This document shows, piece after piece, positions 48,644 to 60,100 of a stretch of DNA of 64,000 nucleotides. The notes under the pieces are model-generated. The model did not search any database. It was not told the origin of the DNA and saw only the letters and a list, made by a program, of their open reading frames with translations. The first letter of the stretch is position 1; each line of letters begins with the position of its first letter. A program made the position numbers and the translations under genes. Source of the stretch: Tolypeutes matacus (lineage: Eukaryota; Chordata; Mammalia; Cingulata; Chlamyphoridae); the NCBI GenBank assembly GCA_026826555.1, contig JAKSZT010037307.1, positions 1,317,879 to 1,381,878 of the forward strand. The letters are read 5' to 3'.

Positions 48644-49774
48644 GGACTTCCGGGAAGATGGCGGACTAGTAAGACACGGGAATCTCTTCTCCAGAAAAAT
48701 AGCTAGAGGACAAGCTGAAACAGCCCCGAAAAAGATCTTCTAGGGTTTAGGACAGCAGGTGAAGGCTGCACACCACCCAGAGGAGAGAGGGACAGAAGAG
48801 GGAAATCGCGACTACAGAACTGTGAGTTGCAAGTAGCAGCTTCTGCTGCTGCCGGCACCCTCCCCCACACTCTTCAGAATTCTCGGGCCCCTGGGCCTCC
48901 GACCACAGACAAAGGGGGCTTCAGGGATCTGCCACTCCCGGAAAGGGGAGAGAGAGGGACACAGCCTTAGGCTAACTCAGGTTCGGACCTGAAATTTGGG
49001 CTGCAGAGCCCCACGGACCCTTCCACATGGCGGTTTGCCCTGGGAGCCTGGAAAGGACTGGAGAAATCCGACCCTCGCAACCTCCCTCTCTTCTGACCTG
49101 GACTAATTGTTGAGGACACCACGGGAGAGGGGAGAGAGAGCCTGGGGCTGACCCTGCTTTGGACTCCCAGGTTTGGTCTGCCCTGTCCCGAGAGCCCTTC
49201 CAGGCTGGGTGGGGCTGCGCCATTGTTTGCCTTGGAGCCTGCAAGGGGCTAAAGAAATACAAACCTCCCAATCTCCTTCTCTACTAATAGGGACTGATTG
49301 TTGAGGATTCAGAAGGGAGTGGAAATATTTCCTAGCTGGGAAAAGGGGGGTGCTACGAGAGAAGTCTGGAGAACTGTCTCAGAAAGTTTGAATCACAGGG
49401 CTCCTAGCCCCCAGACAGGAAGCTCTATCACATTGATCTGGTCTGTGTGACAACAAATATGCTCTGACCAGGCATTGAATTGAGAGCTGCCTACAAGCGC
49501 CATCTCCTGGCAGACCAAGGAAGTGCACATAAGAAAATTAATAAGTAACAGAGGCTTTTCCTGGCCTCTATACCCTCCCTTTCCAAGGTCCTAGGAAATG
49601 ACTCTACAACCAATTACTGGGTCCAGTGCCCAGTTTTGAGCAACCAGCAGAACAATCCTAACAATCAAGGTTGAGCCAAAAATCAAAGAGCGGTGGTAAC
49701 TCACAGCCTCCTGCCACTAAAACCCCATAAAAGAGAAAGAGATAGAGCATCTAAGTAAAATACAAACTAACCAG
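48644..49774 (+). promoter_or_regulatory. L1 5' UTR with an internal tandem repeat
   Basis: Two repeats of about 190 bases align: one begins near 49034 (TTTGCCCTGGGAGCCTGG) and the next near 49226 (TTTGCCTTGGAGCCTGC). Both continue through AGAAATCCGACC/AAGAAATACAAACC to ATTGTTGAGGA. They resemble promoter monomers known from rodent L1. Confidence 0.6.
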
Positions 49775-50764
49775 ATGCCTAAGCACCAACAAAAAATTAT
49801 GGGCCATACTAAGAAAATAGAAGACATGGCCCAAGAAAAGGAATACAGCAAAGTCCCAGAAGAGATGCAGAATTTGAGAGAACTAATCAGTGATATGAGC
49901 ACACATTTCCAAAATCAAATTAATGAGCTGAAAGAGAATATAGTTAAAGAGATCAACGACATCAAGAAGTCATTGCGCGAATGTAAAGAAGAATTTGAAA
50001 TCATGAACAGAAAAGTAACGGAGTTCATGGGAATGAAAGACACAATAGGCGAAGTAAAAAATACATTTGAAGCATACAACAGCAGACTCGAAATGATAGA
50101 AGAAAGAATAAGTGATACTGAAGACAGAGCAGCTAAAATTGAAGAGAGAAAAGAACAGAGAGAGAAAAGAATGGAAAAAATTGAGCAGGGGTTCAGAGAG
50201 TTGAATGACAACACAAAACGCAAGAACATACGTGTCATAGGAATTCCAGAAGGAGAAGAGAAAGGAAAAGGGGCAGAAAGAGTATTTGAGGAAATAATAG
50301 CTGAAAATTTCCCAACACTCACGAAAGAAATGAACTTACATGTCCAAGAAGCACACCGTACCCCAATAAGAATAAATCCAAATAGACCTATGCCAAGACA
50401 CATATTATTCAGAATGTCAAATGTAAAAGATAAAGAGAAAATTCTCAGAGCAGCAAGAGAGAAGCAAACGATCACGTACAAAGGACGTCCAGTAAGACTT
50501 TGTGCAGATTTCTCTTCAGAAACCATGGAGGCGAGAAGACAGTGGTATGATACAATTAGGAAACTGAAAGAGAAAAACTGCCAGCCGAGAATTCTTTATC
50601 CAGCAAAACTGTCCTTCAAATATGAAGGTGAATATAAAGTATTCACAAACAAACAGAAACTAAGAGAGATTGCAAAAAAGAATCCACCTTTGCAGGAAAT
50701 ATTAAAGGAAGCCTTAGAACCTGAAAGAAAAAGACAGGAGAGAGAGGCTTGGAGGAGAGTATAG
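49775..50764 (+). CDS. L1 ORF1 protein (RNA-binding chaperone), intact
   Basis: 329 residues. The L1 ORF1 protein is an RNA-binding trimer that coats L1 RNA. The N-terminal half is charged and heptad-patterned (a coiled coil, about residues 40-150). The RRM and C-terminal domain follow, marked by NIRVIGIPEGEE (about 155), RPRHILFR-like PRHILFRMSN (about 208) and AKLSFKYEGE (about 278). No internal stop. The start was chosen as the first ATG of the frame. The stop at 50762-50764 precedes ORF2 by about 80 bases, as in other L1. Confidence 0.92.
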   Translation: MPKHQQKIMGHTKKIEDMAQEKEYSKVPEEMQNLRELISDMSTHFQNQINELKENIVKEINDIKKSLRECKEEFEIMNRKVTEFMGMKDTIGEVKNTFEAYNSRLEMIEERISDTEDRAAKIEERKEQREKRMEKIEQGFRELNDNTKRKNIRVIGIPEGEEKGKGAERVFEEIIAENFPTLTKEMNLHVQEAHRTPIRINPNRPMPRHILFRMSNVKDKEKILRAAREKQTITYKGRPVRLCADFSSETMEARRQWYDTIRKLKEKNCQPRILYPAKLSFKYEGEYKVFTNKQKLREIAKKNPPLQEILKEALEPERKRQEREAWRRV

Positions 50765-52080
50765 AAGAAAGAAAAGCAGAAAGGATAACCAAAAGAGTAA
50801 AAAGAAAGACAAAAATAAGGTGACATATGAAAACCAAAGAATAAAATGGAGGAAATAAATAGTGCATTTACAGTAATATCATTGAATATGAATGGATTAA
50901 ATTCCCCAATCAAAAGATACAGGCTGACAGAATGGATAAAAAAACATGAGCCATCCATATGCTGCTTACAAGAAACTCACCTCAGACACAAGGATACAAG
51001 CCGGCTGAAAGTAGAAGGTTGGAAAAAGATACTCCATGCAAATAGTAAGCAGAAAAGAGCAGGGGTAGCTATACTAATATCAGACAAAACAGACTTCAAA
51101 TGCAAAAAAAGTGTTGAGATGCGGAAGGCCATTATATATTAATAAAAGGGATGATCCTCCAGGAAGATATAACAGTCATAAATATCTACGCACCTAACCA
51201 GGGTGCCCCAAAATATATGAGACAAACTCTGGCAAAACTGAAGGGAGAAATAGACATTTCTGCAATAATCGTTGGAGACTTCAACACCCTTCTCACATCA
51301 TTAGATAGAACAACTAGACAGAAGATCAACAAGGAAACAGAGAACTTGAACAATATGATAAACAAGTTAGACCTAACAGACATATACAGAACACTGCATC
51401 CAAACTCAGCAGATTATACATTCTTCTCAAGTGCCCATGCATCTTTCTCCAGGATAGACCACATGTTAGGTCACAATACAGCTCTCAATAAATATAAAAA
51501 GATTGAAATTATACAAAGCACCTTCTCAGATCATAATGGAATGAAACTAGAAATCAATAACAGACAGGAAAAAAGGAAATTTGCAAATGTGTGGAGACTG
51601 AACAACACACTCCTAAATATTCAGTGGGTCAAAGAAGAAATTGCAAGTGAAATCAGTAAATATATTGAGACAAATGAAAATGAGAACACAGCATATCAAA
51701 ACTTATGGGATACAGCAAAGGCAGTCTTGAGAGGGAAATTTATAGCCCTAAATGCCTATATTAAGAAACAAGAAAGAGCTAAACTCAAAGATTTAACTGA
51801 ACAACTTGAGAAACTAGAAAGAGAACAGCAAACCAATCCCAAAGCAAAAAGAAAGAAAGAAATAATAAAGATTAGAGTGGAAATAAATGAAAATGAGAAC
51901 AAAAAAGCAATAGAGAAAATCAACAAAACCAAAAGCTGGTTCTTCGAGAAGATCAATAAAATTGACAAACCCCTCGCAAGACTAACAAAGAAAAAGAGAG
52001 AGAAGATGCAAATAAATACAATCAGAAATGAAAGGGGGGAAATTACAAATGACCTCACAGAAATAAAAAGAATCATAAGA

Positions 52081-52266
52081 GGGAAGCGGCTGTGGCTCAA
52101 TCAGTAGGGCTCCCGTTTACCATATGTGAGGCCCCGGCCCGGTTCCCGGGGCCTCCTGGTGGGGGCAGGCCCGCCCGCATGGCGTGGTTAGCTGACCCAG
52201 CGAGCACAAACAGCAAGGGGGGGATAAATGAATAAATAAATAAAATCTTAAAAAAAAAAAAAAAAA
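52081..52266 (+). mobile_element. DAS-type SINE nested in L1 ORF2
   Basis: Complete, with duplication AAAAAGAATCATAAGA on each side (left ends 52080, right ends 52277). Net gain is 197 bases, so it also shifts frame. The B box has GGCCCGGTTCCC where other copies have GGGTTCGGTTCCC. Confidence 0.95.
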
Positions 52267-53938
52267 GAATCATAAGAGGTTATTATGAGAAACTATATGC
52301 CAACAAACTAGACAACCGGGATGAAATGGACAAATTTCTAGAAACTCATAACCAACCTACACTGACACAACAAGAAATACAAGAACTTAACAAACCAATC
52401 ACAATTAAGGAGATTGAATCCGTCATCAAAAATCTCCCAGCAAAGAAAAGTCCAGGACCAGATGGCTTCACAGGTGAGTTCTATCAAGCATTTCTAAAAG
52501 AATTAACACCAATCCTGTTTAAACTCTTCCAAAAAATTGAAGAGGAGGGAAAATTACCCAACACACTTTATGAAGCCAACATCACCCTAATACCAAAGCC
52601 AGATAAAGATTCCACAAGAAAAGAAAATTACAGACCAATCTCTCTCATGAACATAGATGCAAAAATTCTCAACAAAATACTTGCAAATCGAATCCAACAG
52701 CATATCAAAAGACTTATACATCACGACCAAGTGGGATTTATTCCTGGTATGCAAGGCTGGTTCAACACAAGAAAATCAATCAATGTAATACACCACATTA
52801 AGAAATTGAAGGAAAAAAACCACATGATCATCTCAATAGATGCAGAAAAGGCATTCGACAAAATCCAACATCCTTTTTTGATAAAAATACTTCAAAAGAT
52901 AGGAATAAAAGGAAAATTCCTCAATATGATAAAAGGCATATTTGAAAAACCCACAGCCAACATCATACTCAATGGGGAAAGGTTGAAAGCTTTCCCCCTA
53001 AGATCAGGAAAAAGACAAGGATGGCCACTGTCACCATTGTTATTCAACATTGTACTAGAAGTTCTAGCTAGGGCAATTAGACAAGACAAAAAAATTAAAG
53101 GCGTCCAAATAGGAAAAGAGTAAGTAAAACTCTCACTGTTTGTGGATGACATGATCCTGTATTTAGAAAATCCTGAAGTATCCACAACAAAGCTACTTGA
53201 ACTAATAAATGAGTTCAGCAAAGTGGCAGGATATAAGATCAACACGCAAAAATCAGTAATGTTTTTGTACACTAGTACTAAACAATCTGAGGAGGAAATC
53301 AGGAGGAAAATTCCATTTTCAATAGCAACAAAAAGACTCAAATACCTAGGAGTGAATTTAACCAAGGAAGTACAGGACCTATATGCAGAAAACTACAAAA
53401 CAATGCTAAAAGAAAATTTAAAAGACCTAAACAAATGGAAAGACATTCCGTGTTCATGGATTGGAAGAATAAATATCGTGAAGATGTCAATCTTGCCCAA
53501 ACTGATTTATAGATTCAATGCAATACCTATCAAAATCCCAACGGCTTACTTTACACAATTAGAGAAGGCAATTACCAAATTCATCTGGAAGGGTAAGTGC
53601 ACCCGAATAGCCAAAAGTATTCTAAAAAAGAAGAGCAATGTGGGAGGAATTTCACTGCCTGACCTTGAAACATATTACAAAGCTACAGTGGTCAAAACAG
53701 CATGGTACTGGCATAAAGATAGACATATCGATCAGTGGAATAGAATTGAGAATCCAGAAATAAACCCTCACCTATACAGTCAACTGGTTTTTGACAAACC
53801 TACCAAGACCACGCTGATGGGAAAAAACAGTCTCTTCAACGAAAGGTGTTGGGAGAACTGGATATCTATAACCAAAACAATGAAAGAGGACCCCTATCTC
53901 ACCCCCTATACAAGAATCAACTCAAAATGGATCAAAGA

Positions 53939-54066
53939 GTGCTCGCTTCGGCAGCACGTGTACTGGGGTTGGAGCGATACGGAGAGGATTGGCATGGCCC
54001 CTGCGCAAGGATGACACGCGGGTTCGTGAAGCGTTCCATATTTTTATAAAAAAAAAAAAAAAAAAA
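53939..54066 (+). pseudogene. U6 snRNA retropseudogene nested in L1 ORF2, A-to-G hypermutated
   Basis: U6 is full length (53939-54045), followed by TA and a poly(A) tail to 54066, and flanked by GGATCAAAGA (53929-53938 and 54067-54076). It therefore inserted by L1 machinery after the L1 itself. Compared with canonical U6 there are no gaps and 13 substitutions, all A to G, at U6 positions 20, 22, 27-30, 36, 43, 48, 53 and the AAA near 80-82. No C, G or T has changed. The ACAGAGA box reads ACGGAGA. It cannot be functional. Confidence 0.93.
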
Positions 54067-55220
54067 GGATCAAAGATCTAAATATAAAAGCCAGGACCAT
54101 AAAACTACTAGAAGAAAATGTAGGGAAACATCTTCAAGACCTTGTAGTAGGTGGTGGTTTCTTGGACCTCACACCCAAAGCACGTGCAACAAAAGAAAAA
54201 TTAGATAAATGGGACCTCCTCAAAATTAAACACTTTTGCACCTCACAGGAATTTGTCAGAAAGGTGAAAAGGCAGCCAACTCAATGGGAAAAAATATTTG
54301 GAAATCACATATCTGATAAGGGTTTAATATCCAGGATATATAAAGAGATGTTACAGCTCAACAATAAAAAGACAAACGACCCAATTAAAAAATGGGCCAA
54401 AGACTTGAATAGACATTTCTCCGAAGAAGAAATACAAATGGCAAAAAAACACATGAAGAAATGCTCAACATCACTCATGATTAGGGAAATGCAAATCAAA
54501 ACTACAATGAGATATCATTTCACACCTATCAGAATGGCCACTATGAAAAAGACAGAGAACTACAAGTGTTGGAGAGTATGTGGAGAGATAGGAACACTTC
54601 TTCACTGTTGGTGGGAATGCAGGATGGTACAACCACTATGGAGGACTGTTTGGCAGTTCCTAAAGAAGTTGAATATAGACTTGCCATGTGACCCTGCAAT
54701 ACCACTACTGGGTATATACCCAGAAGATTTGAGAGCAGTGACACGAACAGACATCTGCACACCGATGTTCATAGCCACATTATTCACCATTGCCAAAAGT
54801 TGGGAACAACCCAGGTGTCCATCAACAGATGAATGGATAAACAAACTGTGGTCTATTCACACGATGGAATATTATGCAGCTGTAAGAAGAAATGAAGTCA
54901 TAAAGCATATGGCAACATGGATGAACCTGGAGGACAGTATGTTGAGCAAAGCAAGCCAGACACAAAAGGACAAATACTGTATGAATGTGTTACTCTGAGC
55001 CAAATATATTGTGTAATATATTGTTTGATTCACACACAAAAAAAACAAAAAAACAAACAAAAAACAAAACAACAAAAAAATTTACATGTATCCATTACAT
55101 TTAATTGAGAAATGTATATATTTATTCATCTGTGTTTACTTTTTAGTTTTTAATTGCTTATGTTTTCAATTATTAAATGTACAAAATAAAGTTAAAAAAA
55201 AAAAAAAAAAGGTTCATACT

Positions 55221-56310
55221 CATAAGGGTCATAGGACAGTGCCTGACACCTAGGAAGCACTAAGTCAATATTTCCTAAATAAAAATTATTTTGATTTTTA
55301 GTGGGGGTGGCCTACGGGATGCAGGGCCTTCACAGGGGTGGGAGCCTCTGAGTTCTATGCAGGGTCAGCCCCCAGGTGGCCCGGGGGTCCACAGGGGCTG
55401 CAGGCCCACTTGGCTCCAGGCCATGGCCCCCGGTCCAGCCTCTGGTCTCACCCTCCAAACCCTCCTGAGCAGCCTGAATTCTCAAGTTGCCTCTGCCCAG
55501 CAGTGCATGTGGCCTCACCACTTCCCTCGCTGCCAGGAGGGGGCAGCCCCCTGCTCCACACCTGGCCTGACCTGGGGCTTCCTGGAGGCACAGCCCAGCC
55601 TCTGGGATCCAGCCTGGGAGGGATAAGTGGGGGCAGCTGGGGCAGGTGAGGAGGGGGCAGGGCCCGCAGTGGGGCCTAAGCTCTGGGGCATGGACCAGAG
55701 AACCCTCTGACCTGGCTCTGAGTGGCCGCTGTGGGCCGCAGAGCCCTGAGGTAGTTTTCAATCCACAGAGGATGGAGCCCTTGGGACTCTGATGGCGCCT
55801 GCAAGCCAGTTAAAGGCTGAGGCTGCTTGGTTGCTTCCCACACTCACTCCCATTGCAGGAGCCACTGATGGGCTCAGGACCAGGAGGCTTTGGGGCCATA
55901 GGCCAGCTCAGCCCCTGTTCCCATCAGGGATGCCCACTGACTTCCCAGACACCAGACCAGAAAATGAGCCTTCCCCCGAGCCCCCAGCTCCAAGGCCAGC
56001 CACCCCTCCTGCCCCATCTTACAACCACACCCCCGGGTACCACCTGGCCATCTTTGCCAGGGCCTCCCAGCCACCCCCACTGGGCTCCCAGCCATGCCCC
56101 CACTTGCCACTGTCCCTGCGGCCCCTCTAAGCTCCACTTACAAGCCTACAAGTCTTCCACTGAGTTCTGGAAGCCCCAAGGCTGGCCTCCATTCTGCCCA
56201 GGCTATCTGCTCAGCCCGCAGCCAGGCCCCTGCCTCTGTCCTCTCGCCCCGTGCCTCGGCCAGGCTGGGCCTTGCCCCGGTGGGCAGCAGCCTCCCTCCT
56301 TGCCCTCCTC
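55221..56310. other. Intergenic, no gene seen
   Basis: A MIR-like tail follows the L1 (about 55225-55290: GTGCCTGACACCTAGGAAGC), i.e. the L1 inserted into or beside a MIR. The rest is GC-rich with proline-rich open frames that are composition effects. Confidence 0.45.
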
Positions 56311-56314
56311 CCAG

Positions 56315-56390
56315 CTATCTGGCAATTACCTAAGTGATTAATTTGGTAATTAATTTGGTAATTAATCATGCTGGCCTGGCCTGGAATATA
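56315..56390. promoter_or_regulatory. TAATTA-rich block with tandem units
   Basis: GGCAATTACC, then repeats of TAATTTGGTAAT (about 56338-56367) and TAATTAATCATG. Candidate homeodomain-binding noncoding element, lying in GC-rich DNA. Confidence 0.4.
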
Positions 56391-56944
56391 GATCCGCTTG
56401 GCTTTACCTACCCTGGGAAAAAGTCAAGCAGGGCTGAGTCCACTCTGAGCCCCGTCAGCTGGCCCCACCCCAGGCAGTGCCCGGCACACAGGGACTGCTT
56501 GTATGGGTGGCCAGGGTGGGATGTGGCAGAGAAAGATACCAGGCCCTGCCTCTGGGGAGGCCCTGGGGGTGCTGCCTCTCAGCCCCCCTCTCAGCCCTAC
56601 CTCCATGCAGCCTCCTGGCGATGCTTCCTCCAGGCTCCTGGGGCTGCTGAGTGAGGGACAGTGCAGCCCTGTGTGCTGGACAGTGGTGGAGACCCTCGGC
56701 CCCCATCCTCAGTGAGCTCCCAGCCTCCCAAGGGAGGCCGCAGGACAGAGGCGCCACCTTCAGATGGACTTCGAGCAGCTGCAGGATTTGATGGCAGAGG
56801 AGAAACCAAGGCTGGTGCCTGGTGGGGTTTGGGGCCAGGGCCCACCCAGGTGGGCTCCAGTGGGGCAGGGCACCCGATGTGAGCCTACAGGCCCAGCCAC
56901 CAGATGCATGGCCAGCACAGGGTCCCCATGGAGCCAGCCCTGTG
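56391..56944. other. GC-rich sequence between two AT-rich blocks
   Basis: No gene or repeat recognised. Confidence 0.4.
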
Positions 56945-57175
56945 GCATTGATTGAAATGCCCCCCTGCCAATTAGGATTTTTAAAGAAATGTATAATGAT
57001 CCCTAATTGGCACCCTCATTAGGTGCCAATTAAACACTTAAGCATTTCTTGCAAGTTTAACACATTAATAAGGCAGCTCGTTACATGGTAACGAGACCTA
57101 CTTCTCATATTTATTATATTGTTTCACCACTACTGACAGCAGTTATTTTAAAAAACATGGCTTCTTGCTCGTTGC
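56945..57175. promoter_or_regulatory. AT-rich block dense in CCAATTA/TAAT sites
   Basis: CTGCCAATTAGGAT, CCCTAATTGGCACC, CTCATTAGGTGCCAATTAAA and ACATTAATAAGGC are spread over about 130 bases, followed by GTTACATGGTAACGAGAC, a near-palindrome. Candidate conserved enhancer. No repeat signature. Confidence 0.45.
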
Positions 57176-60100
57176 ACACTGCCCCCTTCCCACCCCGCCT
57201 TGACCAACAGCGTTTCCTGCCAGGGCTCTCCCCTGAGCCTGGCCTTGGGTTGGCGCCAGCGCCCTGGGTCCTCACTGCCCTCTTGGCCCAGCCTCCCAGA
57301 CGGGAGCCAGGCAGGGCACGACCGTCTTCCCAAAGCCTGGGAGGCCCAGGCCCAGCCACAGGGCACAGGGCCTGGAGGGCACCAGGGGCTCAGAGCCCGA
57401 GGGACCCTCTGCCCGTTTAGCCAGACTCTGCCTCCCAGGAGTGCTGAGGGGAGCAGGGCAGTCCTTGCTCTCAGCCTCCTGGCAGAGTCCTGTTGCCCGG
57501 TGGGTGGAGGGGACCAGCCCGAGTAGGAGAGAGCGGGTAGGGTGGGCCAGGCCTCGGGGAGGCTGAGAGAAGGGAGGGGAACCACCTGAGGGGCTTCATT
57601 TGGTTTCTTCCTTGGACTGCAGGAGCAGGCGTTCCTGGTTCCCTGTTGTTGCTTTGCCTGCAAACACCATGATTCCTTCAGTGGATTCTGTGACCTTGAC
57701 ACAACCTTGGTGCTGGCAGAGTGGGGGCGGGTGGGAATTGAGGAGTAGGCCGGAAAGGAAACCTGTTCCTTCCTGAGTCTCCTCTGCTGGGGCCAGTCAG
57801 GCAAGGCCTCAGGACCCTGAGCAAGCTGCCCGCCTCAGAGGCTCCAGAGCTGGGGGTACACACATCACAGCAACCTGCTGAGGGGAGCCCCGGAGCCCCT
57901 CTCCCAGCGCTGCCGCGAGGACCAGCTTCGTTTGTGAGAAAGGCAAGGCCAGGTCATGCAGGATGGGCTGGCTGCTCCCCTCCCTGCTCTTCCTCCTCCC
58001 AGGCCCACCTCCTCTCTGCTCCCCTCCTCCCTGCCACCAAGACCCGCTGGATGAGGCGCTGATGTCAATAGGGCCCTTGGTCTCCTCTCAGTACAGTGGA
58101 GGCCCAACAGGCCGTCCCTGACACCAGATCTGCTTTAGCTAGTGTTCTAGAAGGCTCTGGTGGGCCTGCCGCATATCTGATGGCACCTGGGGCGGATCTG
58201 AGCCACGCTGAGTGAAGGTCAAGTTTCCAGGCTGACCCCTGTGCTTGTGCCCCCCACCTCCTTCTGGGAATTGGAGCAGCACACGCTTTTCCACTTTCAG
58301 CCACCAGGGGGCAGCAGTAGCAGCCGCTCGGCCTCACTCCCTCCTCTCCTGGAGCAGTGAACTTGAACTCCAAAGAGACCCTGAGGTTATCTGGTGTCCC
58401 TAGACCTGCAAGGAGCTGAGGAGAGAGGGTGGCCCATCTCCTCTGAGACACACAACTCCCTTCTGTCTCAGAGAAATGGGCAGGCCTGTGGTCCTGGCTC
58501 TTTTTCTGGCATCATTTCTGCAGGGGCTGCTGGGACTGTAGCTGGGTGGGAGCAACAGAGCCTGGGGGCTCCTGGGGTGGGCCTCAGAAGCTTGGTTGCC
58601 TGAGACACCCACAGACACACCCCGACCAGGCCCCCTTATTCCCAGATGGTAACCAGAGAACCCTTCCTGGAGCCCAAGGAGGCTGGGAGGGTGGAGGGAG
58701 AGAAGGTGGGGTGGGCTGGGAGAAGAGCCAGGACTGGTGGGTGAAGCTTCCCCACGGTCCCGTCCTCGGCCCCCGCTCAGGACTTGGGTGTTCTAGGCTC
58801 TAGCATTGCCCCTCTGTGGGCCTAGGCTGAGCTGTGCCCCAGAGTGCCCCCCTCCCTCTCATGTGGCGCACCCCTCCCCCAACAGAGAGCCATATCCCGG
58901 AGCGTTTATAGATTCTCCCAGCACCCCATCACCTGCCGCCCCCCAGCCCTGCATCAGTCAGGCTGCACCAGGCCCCTTGTCATCCACCGCAGCTCCAGGT
59001 GCCTCTCGTTTATCTCCAGCACATTTGAAGGTGGACGTGCCCGGCCTTGGTGCCAGCCTCCGAATGCACACTCTCCGGGCTCCAGCCCCAGACTCAGCCC
59101 AGGCAGGGCTCGGGACCTGCCTTCTGGGCATGTGGGTCCTTGCAGTCCTGGCCACCTGGATCCCCTCCAACATCCTGGATCCAAGCCTTACACCTCTGCT
59201 GGGAGCACCTCCGAGCCGGGCCGCCCACCGTGCTGGCAACGGGCCTCTTGCAACCAGCCCATGAGCAGGGCCTGCCTTACGCCAGTGGCCCTGGGACCCT
59301 GGGCACGCCTGGGCAGGCCGGAAAGTGACTGGGACTTCAGCTCCTGGGGAGGCTTGGTGAATGGCCTTGTCCTTTGGGCTTCCCAGTGCCTGCAGCTGCA
59401 CTCCAGCCACGCTGGCCTTGTGTGCTGTGGGTACCCCATGGGCAAAGCTGGACCCCTCTCTACTTCAGCATGAAGGCAGAGGATGGGCCTCAGGGAGAAG
59501 GGGCGGTTTAGGGTAAGCTGAGTGGGTAAGCTGGAGACACCGTTGGGGAGGGGGCAAGGCTAATGGTGCCCCCTGAGGGATTCTCATTCCTCTCCTGGGA
59601 GACAGGTGATACAGCGGGGGACCAAGAAACCAGAAGCAGGCAGCAAAGGACGTAGGCCAGGGCTGTCTGGAAAGAAAAACGGAGGGGAAGTTGCCGCCAA
59701 CATGGGGCTGAGACCTGGCTGTCGAGAGCTGCTAGCCATGCGTGGAGCTGGGGCAGGAGGTGGCAGAAGCAAGGGTCTGGAGGCTTACAGAAAGCCAGCC
59801 AGGGGCCTGAAGGCGGGCAGCGGCTCGTGGGCAGAGGGGAGGGCCTGGTCTCACTGCGGGGAGAGGGCTTTGTAGCAGGCAAGAAAGGAGCCCAGGGCAG
59901 GCGAGGGCATGAACAGGGGAACAGAGGAGACCCGGCCCCAGGCCCTCCAGCCGCTTGGCCCTCACTACTTGGTCAGTGCCCGGGAAACCCCCATGACTCG
60001 TGCTTGCCCTGGCAGGGGCGTGGCCCACCTGGCATCCAGGGCCCAGCAGAGCCTCAGCTTCCACACCTGTGAAAGGGCAGGGCCAGCCCTTCCCTACCCC

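Larger units (their letters stand above)
50846..54998 (+). pseudogene. L1 ORF2 (endonuclease, reverse transcriptase), broken
   Basis: The endonuclease begins at 50846 with SLNMNGLNSPIKRYRL and QETHLR, later IVGDFNT, SRIDHML and SDHN. The reverse-transcriptase part carries [12 protein letters not shown] and [13 protein letters not shown]; the active site reads FVDD where L1 usually has FADD. The C-terminal Cys motif is CWRVC then H and C (C-x3-C-x7-H-x4-C). Breaks: a one-base loss near 51127 that brings a stop at 51140-51142; a DAS SINE at 52081; a nonsense TAA at 53121-53123; and a U6 insert at 53939 whose 138-base net gain keeps frame but adds a stop at 54012-54014. The end is TGA at 54996-54998. 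No full protein can be made. Confidence 0.93.
48644..55210 (+). mobile_element. Nearly full-length LINE-1 with two nested insertions
   Basis: The 5' end (48644) starts with a GAAGATGGCGGA motif like the YY1 site at L1 starts. The element runs through 5' UTR, ORF1, ORF2, a short 3' UTR with AATAAA (55185-55190) and a poly(A) tail. It is flanked by the duplication GGTTCATACT (48634-48643 and 55211-55220). Within it a DAS SINE (52081) and a U6 copy (53939) inserted later. Without them the element is about 6.2 kb. It looks young: ORF1 is intact and ORF2 has only two small lesions besides the insertions. Confidence 0.95.

Noticed and set aside
55792..56130. Proline-rich open frames as a gene
   Set aside because: Composition effect; no splice-consistent neighbour and no known domain.
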